Below are positions 1 through 6,676 of a stretch of DNA of 14,073 bases, one piece after another (the stretch's first letter is position 1; each line of letters begins with the position of its first letter). The DNA lies in assembly GCA_039934635.1 (NCBI GenBank), contig JBDTLT010000140.1:1-14073 (forward strand), written 5' to 3'. The position numbers were made by a program, and so were the translations under genes. This stretch comes from DATLFA01 sp039934635 (GTDB lineage Bacteria > Actinomycetota > Acidimicrobiia > Acidimicrobiales > WLNW01). Under the pieces are notes generated by a model. It made no database searches, had not been told where the DNA came from, and was given only the letters and a program-made list of their open reading frames with translations.

Positions 1-433
<433 letters not shown>

Positions 434-467
434 TCTGCCCCCAACGACGAACGATGACGACCACACG

Positions 468-2984
468 ATGAGTGACCTACCTCCCGAAGAGCCCCCGGGC
501 GACAATTCCAACCCAACTGCCGACACCACCGGCGACGGCGGTGATGGTGGCGCACGCGTCGGCGTGCAGATGATCGAGATCCAAGAAGAGATGGAAAGTT
601 CCTTCTTGGACTACGCGATGTCGGTCATCATCAGTCGCGCGTTGCCTGACGTGCGCGATGGTCTCAAGCCCGTACATCGCCGCATTCTCTGGAGCATGTT
701 CGACGCCGGCTATCGGCCCGACCGCAGCCGCGTCAAGTGCGCGCGCGTCACGGGCGACGTCATGGGTAACTACCACCCGCACGGTGACTCCGCGATCTAC
801 GACGCGTTGGTGCGCATGGCGCAGCCGTTCTCGTTGCGCCATCCGCTGATCGACTTCCAGGGCAACTACGGCTCGCCCGACTTCCCGCCGGCCGCCCAGC
901 GCTACACAGAGTGCCGCCTCGGCAACTTGGCCATGCGCCTGCTCGACGGTATCGACGAGGACACGGTTGATTTTGCCGCCAACTACGACGGCTCCAAACG
1001 CGAGCCGGTTGTTCTCCCCGCGCGCTTTCCCAACTTGTTGGTCAACGGCTCGCAGGGCATCGCGGTAGGCATGGCCACCAACATTCCTCCGCACAACCTG
1101 GGCGAGGTCGTCGACGCCGTCGTGCACCTGCTCGCGAATCCCGACGCCACCGTCGACGAGCTCACGCAGTTCGTCAAAGGGCCCGACTTCCCGACGCGCG
1201 GCATCATCTTGGGTCGCTCGGGGCTCAACAGTGCCTATCACACCGGCCGCGGTTCGATACGCGTGCGGGCGCGCGCCGAGATCGAAGAGATCCGCCCAGG
1301 CCGCCAAGGCATCGTGGTCACCGAGTTGCCCTATCAGATCTCGCCGGGCATGGTCGCCGGGCGCATCCACGAGTTGGTCAAGGCGCGCGAGATCGAAGGC
1401 ATTGCCGACGTCAACGACGAGTCGGCGGGCGAAAGCACTCGGTTGGTGATCGAACTCAAGCGCGATGGCAATGCCAATGTGATCTTGAACAACTTGTTCA
1501 AACACACCGCGTTGCAGAGCACGTTCTCGGTCAACATGGTGGCACTGGTCGACGGTGTCCCTCGCACGCTCAACCTGCGCGACATGTTGGTCGCATACAT
1601 CGACCATCAAAGCGTGGTCGTGCGCCGCCGCAGCCAATACCGACTCGACGAGGCACAAAAGCGCGAGCACATCGTCGAAGGCCTTTTGCGGGCCATCGAC
1701 ATGATCGATGCGATCATCGCCGCGATCCGCGCATCTGAAGATCGCGAATCGGCCCGCAACGCACTCATGGGTACGGGCTTCGAGTTCAGCGAACGACAGG
1801 CCAATCACATCCTCGACATGCAACTCGTGCGGCTGACGCGGCTCGGTCGCGGCAACCTCGAAACCGAACTGGCCGAGCTGCGCCAACAGATCGCCGAGCT
1901 ACAGGCGATCCTGGGTGACGAGGTGCGGTTGCGCGCCGTCATCAAAGACGAGTTGACGGTGGTCCGCAACGACTACGCCACGCCGCGGCTCACCGAGTTG
2001 GCGCACGATCCGGGCGAGATCGATATCGAAGATCTCATCGAAGATGAAGACCTCGTCTTCACGATGAGCTCGGCCGGTTACGTCAAGACCGTCAAGGCCG
2101 AAGAGTTCCGCACGCAGAGCCGCGGCGGACGCGGCGTCACCGGTGCCGCGCTCAAGGACGAGGATTACATCACCAAGGTGATCCACACGTCCGCGCACGC
2201 GTACCTGCTCTTCTTTTCCAACCTCGGCCGCGTCTATCGACTCAAGGCCCACGAGATACCGATGACGAGTCGCACGGCGCGCGGCACTGCGATCGTCAAC
2301 TTGTTGCCGTTGCAGGGCCACGAGCGCGTGCAAGCCATCATCGACACGCGTGACTACGAGACGAGCCGCTACCTCTTCTTCGCCACGAAGAAGGGGCGAG
2401 TCAAGAAAACCCGCTTCAACGAGTACGACTCGTCGCTGCGCGCCGGCCTCATCGCCATCAAGCTCAACGATGGCGACGAGCTCGTCACCGTCGTGCCGAC
2501 CAACGGCACCAACGATGTGTTCATGTCGTCGCGGTCGGGGCAGACGATCCGATTCGCCGAAGACGAGGTGCGACCCATGGGGCGCACGGCGGCCGGTGTC
2601 GCGGGCATGCGATTCCGCAGCGACGACGATCTCGTGTCGTGTGACGTGGCCCGCGACGGTGCGATGCACTTGCACATCACGGCCGCGGGCTTCGGCAAGC
2701 GCACGCCGCTCGATCGTTTCCCCCGCCAAGGTCGCGGCGGCCTCGGCGTGCGCGGCATCCGCATCACCGAACAACGCGGATCGGTGGCGGCCGCGTTCCT
2801 CGTGGGCGACGACGACGACCTGTTCGTCATCGCTTCGGGCGGCATCATCATCCGCATGGCCGCCGCCGAGATCTCGGTGCAGGGTCGTGATGCCACCGGT
2901 GTGCGCATCATGAACCTCGGCGCCGGTCACTATGTCGCGGCTGCGGCGCCGGTCTTTGCCGGTGACGACGAAGTCGCCGAGTAA
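468..2984 (+). CDS. gyrA: DNA gyrase subunit A
   Basis: Breakage-and-reunion subunit of DNA gyrase, 838 residues. I chose ATG 468 (MSDLPPEE): the frame stays open back to 363, but that would overlap gyrB. No good ribosome binding site precedes 468. An acidic, Gly/Pro-rich N-terminal stretch of about 35 residues precedes the conserved LDYAMSVIISRALPDVRDGL core. The quinolone-determining region HPHGDSAIYD is at about 105-114, with Ser108 matching E. coli Ser83 (mycobacteria have Ala). The catalytic tyrosine is Tyr146 in RYTE. The loop before it is one residue shorter than in E. coli. The C-terminal DNA-wrapping pinwheel starts after about residue 520. Its GyrA box is the variant QSRGGRG (550-556), and a related QGRGGLG lies later. 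The protein ends in a short acidic tail, DDEVAE. Confidence 0.97.
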   Translation: MSDLPPEEPPGDNSNPTADTTGDGGDGGARVGVQMIEIQEEMESSFLDYAMSVIISRALPDVRDGLKPVHRRILWSMFDAGYRPDRSRVKCARVTGDVMGNYHPHGDSAIYDALVRMAQPFSLRHPLIDFQGNYGSPDFPPAAQRYTECRLGNLAMRLLDGIDEDTVDFAANYDGSKREPVVLPARFPNLLVNGSQGIAVGMATNIPPHNLGEVVDAVVHLLANPDATVDELTQFVKGPDFPTRGIILGRSGLNSAYHTGRGSIRVRARAEIEEIRPGRQGIVVTELPYQISPGMVAGRIHELVKAREIEGIADVNDESAGESTRLVIELKRDGNANVILNNLFKHTALQSTFSVNMVALVDGVPRTLNLRDMLVAYIDHQSVVVRRRSQYRLDEAQKREHIVEGLLRAIDMIDAIIAAIRASEDRESARNALMGTGFEFSERQANHILDMQLVRLTRLGRGNLETELAELRQQIAELQAILGDEVRLRAVIKDELTVVRNDYATPRLTELAHDPGEIDIEDLIEDEDLVFTMSSAGYVKTVKAEEFRTQSRGGRGVTGAALKDEDYITKVIHTSAHAYLLFFSNLGRVYRLKAHEIPMTSRTARGTAIVNLLPLQGHERVQAIIDTRDYETSRYLFFATKKGRVKKTRFNEYDSSLRAGLIAIKLNDGDELVTVVPTNGTNDVFMSSRSGQTIRFAEDEVRPMGRTAAGVAGMRFRSDDDLVSCDVARDGAMHLHITAAGFGKRTPLDRFPRQGRGGLGVRGIRITEQRGSVAAAFLVGDDDDLFVIASGGIIIRMAAAEISVQGRDATGVRIMNLGAGHYVAAAAPVFAGDDEVAE

Positions 2985-2990
2985 ACGCAC

Positions 2991-3005
2991 GGCGTCGCTG
3001 ACGCC
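2991..3005 (+). terminator. Perfect GC hairpin just after gyrA, possible weak terminator
   Basis: GGCGTC (2991-2996) and GACGCC (3000-3005) form a perfect six-base-pair stem with a GCT loop, starting six bases after the gyrA stop. The following bases, CCTCTTTC, are pyrimidine-rich but are not a true T tract, so termination is uncertain. It may instead stabilise the 3' end of the gyrA message or separate gyrA from the next gene. Confidence 0.35.
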
Positions 3006-3018
3006 CCTCTTTCAGAGG
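3006..3018 (+). promoter_or_regulatory. Small hairpin containing the ribosome binding site of the TadE-like gene
   Basis: CCTCT (3006-3010), loop TTC and AGAGG (3014-3018) form a perfect five-base-pair hairpin directly abutting the previous one. AGAGG is also the Shine-Dalgarno sequence for the ATG at 3028, nine bases further on. Folding would hide the ribosome binding site. The pairing is seen directly; a regulatory effect is inference. Confidence 0.4.
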
Positions 3019-3027
3019 TAGATCACG

Positions 3028-3360
3028 ATGGCGTACGGCGTAGGGCGAAACGAGCGCGCTAGCGCGGGCATGGTCACCGTGCTCTGTTTGCTGGCGGTGG
3101 GGTTGGTGACGGCGATCGTGTCGTTGACCGCGCAGGCCGCGGTCGGCGCGGCCCGCGCGCAGGCGGCGGCCGATGCGGCGGCGCTCGGCGCCGTTCTCGC
3201 GGGTGAGGACGAGGCCCTTGCGCTCGCCCGCGCCAACGGGGCCCGCCTCGTCGGCTACGAGACCCGGGGTTCCTGCGTCGAGGTGCGGGTCGCCATCGGG
3301 CGATCACAGGCCCGCGCCCGGGCGGCGGTGCTCGATACCACGGGGGGCTACGCCTGCTGA
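3028..3360 (+). CDS. TadE-like small membrane protein (Rv3654c-type)
   Basis: A 110-residue protein with one hydrophobic segment (about 14-36, MVTVLCLLAVGLVTAIVSL). It is followed by an Ala-rich RAQAAADAAAL stretch (43-53), then ANGARLV (70-75) and a short beta-like GSCVEVRVAIG. This layout matches the small TadE/TadG-like proteins typified by mycobacterial Rv3654c. Those are usually encoded with type IV/Flp pilus or secretion genes (tadA, tadB, tadC) beside a helicase. Members are thought to be pseudopilin-like and membrane-inserted, with a role in surface or secretion machinery. The ATG has a good ribosome binding site (AGAGGT at 3014-3019). No other tad gene is in the window, so the location between gyrA and the DUF3566 gene is unusual. 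The family call rests on pattern recognition of a short low-complexity protein and could be wrong. Confidence 0.7.
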   Translation: MAYGVGRNERASAGMVTVLCLLAVGLVTAIVSLTAQAAVGAARAQAAADAAALGAVLAGEDEALALARANGARLVGYETRGSCVEVRVAIGRSQARARAAVLDTTGGYAC

Positions 3361-3374
3361 GGGACTAGGACCCG

Positions 3375-3380
3375 TAGACT
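3375..3380 (+). promoter_or_regulatory. Possible -10 element for a leaderless DUF3566 transcript
   Basis: TAGACT fits the actinobacterial -10 pattern TANNNT and lies eight bases before the GTG start at 3389. Transcription would then begin almost at the start codon. No ribosome binding site precedes that GTG, which supports leaderless translation. No convincing -35 element is visible. Confidence 0.35.
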
Positions 3381-3388
3381 CGATTCCC

Positions 3389-4258
3389 GTGCCCACTGAT
3401 GACCCGGTACCGCGGACCAAACCGCGCCAACCGACGGCGGACGCCGAGGCAGGGCGATCAGCCGCAAGCCGGCCGACATCGACCGGCACCGCCGCTCCGA
3501 GCGGTGAGGCCGCCGCCAACGGTGCCAGCCCGCCGCCCGTGCGTCCCCGTCCACTCGCGGATGATGCTGCCGATGCCCGCATCGACGAGTTCCTGGCGTC
3601 GGGTCCCGCACTGACCGAGCCCGGGCGGCTCTTCGAGCGGAGCAAACCAGAGCGCAACACCGGTTCGAACAAGTCCGCAAAGCGGCGCAAGGGTACCGAG
3701 GCGGCCGTGGAACGCCCGACGGGGGTGCAGAACGCGTTGGTCGGCCCGTTGGGCGCGGAAACGATGACGGCGTCCGAGGCGGCCCTCATCGCCCCTCGCG
3801 GCCGGCGAGCACGTCGGGCCAGCCGCCGCCAGCGGGCCCGCCGAGTGCACCGCCTCGTGCGTCACGTCGAGCCGTGGTCGGTGCTCAAGCTGGCCCTGGT
3901 CTTCTATTTCTGCCTGTGGGTCGTGATGCTCGTGTCGGGGGCCATCTTGTGGCGGGTGGCGGTGAGCTCGGGTGTGATCGACAACATCGAGGGGTTCATC
4001 GAGAGCCTGCTGGTGCTCGACAACTTCAAGTTCAACGGCGACGAGCTGTTCCGGGCCTTTGCGGTCGGCGGCTTGTTGACGGTGTTGATCATGACCGGCT
4101 TCACGGTGCTGGCCACGGTGTTGTTCAACTTGATCAGCGATCTCATCGGCGGCGTACGGGTAACGGTGATCCAAGAAGAAACGGCGCGGCCCGGATATGA
4201 GTGGCTCCCGGAACGGGGCGCCGGCCCCGAATGGACCTCCGAACGAGGTCCGGGATAG
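3389..4258 (+). CDS. DUF3566 transmembrane protein (Rv0007-like)
   Basis: A 289-residue membrane protein of unknown function. The first 150 or so residues are Pro/Ala/Thr/Arg-rich and probably disordered, ending in a very basic run (RGRRARRASRRQRARR). The C-terminal DUF3566 domain follows: VEPWSVLKLALVFYFCLWVVMLVSG forms the first membrane helix, then the soluble stretch VIDNIEGFIESLLVLDNFKFNG, then a second helix (FAVGGLLTVLIMTGFTVLATVLF) and the NLISDLIGGVRVTVIQEE end. The gene between gyrA and tRNA-Ile in mycobacteria (Rv0007) belongs to the same family, so synteny supports the call. I took GTG 3389 because the frame extends upstream into the TadE-like gene and a -10-like TAGACT sits just before it. 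The exact start is uncertain in this low-complexity region. Confidence 0.88.
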   Translation: MPTDDPVPRTKPRQPTADAEAGRSAASRPTSTGTAAPSGEAAANGASPPPVRPRPLADDAADARIDEFLASGPALTEPGRLFERSKPERNTGSNKSAKRRKGTEAAVERPTGVQNALVGPLGAETMTASEAALIAPRGRRARRASRRQRARRVHRLVRHVEPWSVLKLALVFYFCLWVVMLVSGAILWRVAVSSGVIDNIEGFIESLLVLDNFKFNGDELFRAFAVGGLLTVLIMTGFTVLATVLFNLISDLIGGVRVTVIQEETARPGYEWLPERGAGPEWTSERGPG

Positions 4259-4301
4259 CCACCGGTTCACCGGTATGCGGTTAACCGGGTAGCCACCGGT
4301 G
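4256..4301. repeat. Cluster of short palindromes and direct repeats before tRNA-Ile
   Basis: The segment begins at the DUF3566 stop codon. It carries an 11-base direct repeat TAGCCACCGGT (4256-4266 and 4290-4300), three copies of the palindrome ACCGGT (4261, 4269, 4295), the perfect ten-base palindrome CGGTTAACCG (4278-4287), and an inverted pair CACCGGT (4268-4274) / ACCGGTG (4295-4301). It could be an operator, a structured 3' end of the DUF3566 message, or part of the tRNA promoter region. The repeats are directly visible; no function is established. Confidence 0.6.
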
Positions 4302-4313
4302 AGCTGCGAGCGG

Positions 4314-4319
4314 TACGGT
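4314..4319 (+). promoter_or_regulatory. Possible -10 element for tRNA-Ile
   Basis: TACGGT matches TANNNT and would place a transcription start about seven bases before the mature tRNA 5' end at 4333. No good -35 hexamer lies at standard spacing, so this is tentative. Confidence 0.3.
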
Positions 4320-4332
4320 TGCGCGCCGCTGC

Positions 4333-4406
<74 letters not shown>

Positions 4407-4438
4407 CAGTTTCCGATCCAACCCAACCCGAGGCCCTG

Positions 4439-4594
4439 ATGCCGCGACCTGTTCTCACGATCGTGCGCCGCGCGCTCACGGCGCTGGGCCTCGCGGGGCT
4501 CGTCGCCGCCGCGCTGCGCATACGAGGCACGGGCGGCGTACCCCCGCAATCGGGCGGTTGGCGCGAGCTGACCAAAGCCGACATCGAGTCGTGA
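4439..4594 (+). CDS. Small membrane peptide, 51 aa, coupled to the downstream oxidoreductase
   Basis: An ATG-started ORF with GAGG at 4430-4433, five bases before the start. The product opens basic (MPRPVLTIVRR), has one hydrophobic segment (ALTALGLAGLVAAAL, about 12-26), then a Gly/Pro loop and a polar tail ending WRELTKADIES. That is a plausible single-pass membrane peptide. Its TGA overlaps the GTG of the next gene in the sequence GTGA (4591-4594), the usual sign of translational coupling, and this is the main argument that it is real. I do not recognise the family. It lies 32 bases after tRNA-Ile and could be read from the tRNA promoter. It is easily missed by length cut-offs. Confidence 0.65.
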   Translation: MPRPVLTIVRRALTALGLAGLVAAALRIRGTGGVPPQSGGWRELTKADIES

Positions 4595-5586
4595 AGGCCG
4601 CGGTCGTCGGCTGCGGGGCGGTCGGCGCCCGCGTGGCCCGACAGCTGCTGGCCCTGTCGACGGTCGACCAGGTCGTTCTGACCGACAGCGCAGTCGAGCG
4701 GGCCGAAACCGTGGCCCGTGCACTGGGCGACAGCGCGACTGTCGTCGCGGGCGACGCGCACGAGGTGCCCCTGGTCGATGTCCTCGTGCTCGCGACGCCA
4801 GCTCACGCCCAATTGCAGTGGGCCCGCAATGCCGTGCGTAGAGGTGTCAGCGTGGTGAGCCTGACCGACGCCATCGAGGACGTGCAGTTGCTGTTGGGGC
4901 TGTCCGACGAGGCGCGCGCCGCCGGTGTGTCGATCGTGGTCGGCGCCGGTTTTTGCCCCGGATTGTCGTGCGTTCTCGCTCGTTTCGCGGCGGAGCGCTT
5001 CGATTTCGTCGACGAGATTCATGTAGCGAAGTTCGGCACCGGTGGGCCCGCGTGCGCGCGCCAGCATCACCGCGCGCTCTCCGGGGCAGCGCTCGATTGG
5101 CGCGAGCAGGCTTGGGTGCGGCGCCGTGGTGGTTCCGGTCGCGAGCTGTTGTGGTTCCCCGAACCGGTGGCGGCGCGCGATTGTTATCGCGCCGCGCTCG
5201 CCGACGCACTGTTGTTGGTGCCGTCGTTCTCCGATGCCACTCGCATCACGTCACGGATGTCGGCGACGCGTCGCGATCGGATGACGGCGCGCTTCCCGAT
5301 GCTGCGGCCCCCGCATCCCGAGGGTCGCTCGGGTGCCGTGCGTGTCGAATTGCGGGGTCGCCGCGAAGGCATGCAGGAAGTCTCGGTGGTCGGTGTCAGC
5401 GAACGGACCGCGGTGGGCGCGGCCGCGGTCGCGGCGACGGCGGCCGCCTGGACCATCGCGGGGCGCTTACTGCCCGGGGCCGCGGGTTTGGCCGCAATGG
5501 TCGACCCCCGGGCCTTCCTGGCCGACCTGATGGACCGCGGGATTCGTATCTTCAGCTTTGACGGGCGCCCCCGCCGCGAAGTGTGA
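4591..5586 (+). CDS. Saccharopine-dehydrogenase-like NAD(P)-binding oxidoreductase
   Basis: A 331-residue protein. It opens with a Rossmann fold: MKAAVVGCGAVGARVARQL carries the dinucleotide motif GCGAVG at 7-12, followed by VVLTDSAVERAE. VDVLVLATPAHAQLQWARNAV ends the first domain. GAGFCPGLSCVLA (118-130) and VDEIHVAKFGTGGPACARQHH (about 140-160) resemble the second domain of the saccharopine dehydrogenase / carboxynorspermidine reductase group. A hydrophobic Ala-rich stretch near the end (about 275-300) precedes MVDPRAFLADLMDRGI. It is shorter than true lysine-pathway saccharopine reductases, so the substrate is unknown. The GTG start at 4591 overlaps the preceding small ORF by four bases, and no independent ribosome binding site is evident. 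The stop is at 5584-5586. Confidence 0.8.
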   Translation: MKAAVVGCGAVGARVARQLLALSTVDQVVLTDSAVERAETVARALGDSATVVAGDAHEVPLVDVLVLATPAHAQLQWARNAVRRGVSVVSLTDAIEDVQLLLGLSDEARAAGVSIVVGAGFCPGLSCVLARFAAERFDFVDEIHVAKFGTGGPACARQHHRALSGAALDWREQAWVRRRGGSGRELLWFPEPVAARDCYRAALADALLLVPSFSDATRITSRMSATRRDRMTARFPMLRPPHPEGRSGAVRVELRGRREGMQEVSVVGVSERTAVGAAAVAATAAAWTIAGRLLPGAAGLAAMVDPRAFLADLMDRGIRIFSFDGRPRREV

Positions 5587-5675
5587 CGAGGTCGGCCCTA
5601 GGTAGAAAGCCCCAGGTCGGAGTAGATCTTTTGGCGCTGCTTGGCCCGATCAGGGGTGAGTTTCAGAATTTTCGC

Positions 5676-5709
5676 TAAAGGTTTCGCTCTCGTGTGTCGA
5701 AACCCCCTT
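5676..5709 (+). promoter_or_regulatory. Inverted repeat and possible FliA/WhiG-type promoter upstream of the sigma gene
   Basis: This lies in the 180-base gap 5587-5766, which is more AT-rich than its surroundings and has no supportable gene. GGTTTCG (5680-5686) pairs with CGAAACC (5698-5704) across an 11-base loop. AAAGG at 5677-5681 could also pair with CCTTT at 5706-5710 in an alternative fold. TAAA at 5676 followed after 16 bases by GTCGAAAC resembles the FliA/WhiG promoter pattern TAAA-N15-GCCGATAA only partly (about five of eight at the -10). Autoregulation by the downstream sigma factor is a guess. Confidence 0.35.
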
Positions 5710-5766
5710 TGTCGAACTGTGCCGGGACCCCATCCCGACTGGTGTACACGAAGGGCGAAACTACTC

Positions 5767-6648
5767 ATGGGCGAAATGACGCCGCAGGATCTCTCCGCTC
5801 TCATCGAAGAGCATCTGCCACTGGTGAAGCACATCGTCTTCCAAGTCGCCGTCCATTTTCCCCGTCACGTAGAGCGCGAAGAGTTGGCCCGGGCCGGAGC
5901 GTTGGGGCTCGTCGAGGCCGCCCGTCGTTATGACGAATCCCGTGGAGTTCCCTTCGACCGCTTCGCCGCACAACGCATTCGTGGTGCAATTCTCGACGCG
6001 GTACGCGCCGCCGACTGGGCGCCGCGCTCGGTGCGGATGCTCGCCCGCAAGCTCGAGGCCGTCGAACAGCGTTTGGCGACGCAACTCGGCCGGGTGCCCT
6101 CGCTCGACGAGATGGCCGATGCGCTCGACATGACCCGCCAAGAGATCGCCCGGTTGCAAGACCGGATGTTCCGCTCGGTCGTGTTGGCACTCGAACACGA
6201 AGTCGGCGACATGGCCGACGAAGAACTCACGCTTGTCGATGTGCTCATCGACGAGCGACAGGTGGAGCCGCTCGAAGAGCTCGAGATCCGCGAACTGCAC
6301 TCGTACCTTCGCGACGCGATCTCGCTGCTGCCCGAACGCCACCGCTTCGTGGTAGTCGGCTACTTCCTCGAGAACAAGACGTCGCAAGACCTTGCTCGCT
6401 TCCTCGGCGTCACCGAGTCGCGGGTGTCGCAGCTTCGCTCCGAGGCGCTCATGATGTTGAAGGAAGGCATCGAGGCGCAGTACTCCTCGCCTGAGAGCAT
6501 CGAGGCTCCCTCGGGTCGTGTCGCCCGGCGTAAGGCGTCGTACGCGCTGGCGATCTCCGATGCCTCGGATTGGACCGATCGCATCGAGCACGTGCAGTTG
6601 ATCGAGTCCGAAACTCGCGTCCTGCCGGCAATGCTGCAACTGTCGTAG
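5767..6648 (+). CDS. RNA polymerase sigma factor, FliA/WhiG family (group 3 sigma-70)
   Basis: A 293-residue alternative sigma factor. Region 2 is at about 17-85 (HLPLVKHIVFQVAVHFPRHV, then EELARAGALGLVEAARRYDESRGVPFDRFAAQRIRGAILDAVR), matching the FliA/WhiG signature. Region 3 is at about 86-160 (DWAPRSVRMLARKLEAVE, LGRVPSLDEMADALDMT). Region 4 is at about 178-235, with the helix-turn-helix SQDLARFLGVTESRVSQLRSEAL. A tail of roughly 55 residues after region 4 is not typical of the family. In actinobacteria such factors control flagella (FliA) or sporulation (WhiG); no flagellar or sporulation gene is in the window, so I give no symbol. I chose ATG 5767, with a weak AAGGGC about ten bases upstream; the frame is open back to 5641, but that part lacks family similarity. 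ATG 5776 is an alternative start. Confidence 0.92.
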   Translation: MGEMTPQDLSALIEEHLPLVKHIVFQVAVHFPRHVEREELARAGALGLVEAARRYDESRGVPFDRFAAQRIRGAILDAVRAADWAPRSVRMLARKLEAVEQRLATQLGRVPSLDEMADALDMTRQEIARLQDRMFRSVVLALEHEVGDMADEELTLVDVLIDERQVEPLEELEIRELHSYLRDAISLLPERHRFVVVGYFLENKTSQDLARFLGVTESRVSQLRSEALMMLKEGIEAQYSSPESIEAPSGRVARRKASYALAISDASDWTDRIEHVQLIESETRVLPAMLQLS

Positions 6649-6661
6649 CACTTCCGTGGCG

Positions 6662-6667
6662 TAAGGT
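6662..6667 (+). promoter_or_regulatory. Possible -10 element for a leaderless DUF3105 transcript
   Basis: TAAGGT fits TANNNT, nine bases before the ATG at 6677, with no Shine-Dalgarno sequence in between. The arrangement G-TANNNT-CG is shared with the element before the DUF3566 gene. No clear -35 is seen. Confidence 0.35.
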
Positions 6668-6676
6668 CGCCACTCG

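Noticed and set aside
477..1886. A 469-residue open frame antisense to gyrA
   Set aside because: It lies wholly inside gyrA on the other strand, is His/Arg/Asp-rich, has no recognisable motif, and is the expected by-product of high-GC codon bias.
1899..2990. A 363-residue open frame antisense to the gyrA 3' half
   Set aside because: Same pattern: complementary to the conserved GyrA C-terminal domain, low-complexity charged composition, no family features.
5598..5680. Minus-strand peptide-like stretch ending KQRQKIYSDLGLST
   Set aside because: It looks protein-like because the region is AT-richer and gives Lys/Ile codons, but no start codon or ribosome binding site lies within the gap and longer versions run antisense into the sigma gene and its leader. 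Rare TTA and AAA codons also argue against it.
5741..5766. Possible cyclic-di-GMP riboswitch because of CACGAAGGGCGAAAC before the sigma gene
   Set aside because: Only a short resemblance to the conserved GGGCAAAC part; the second conserved arm and the receptor helices are not visible.
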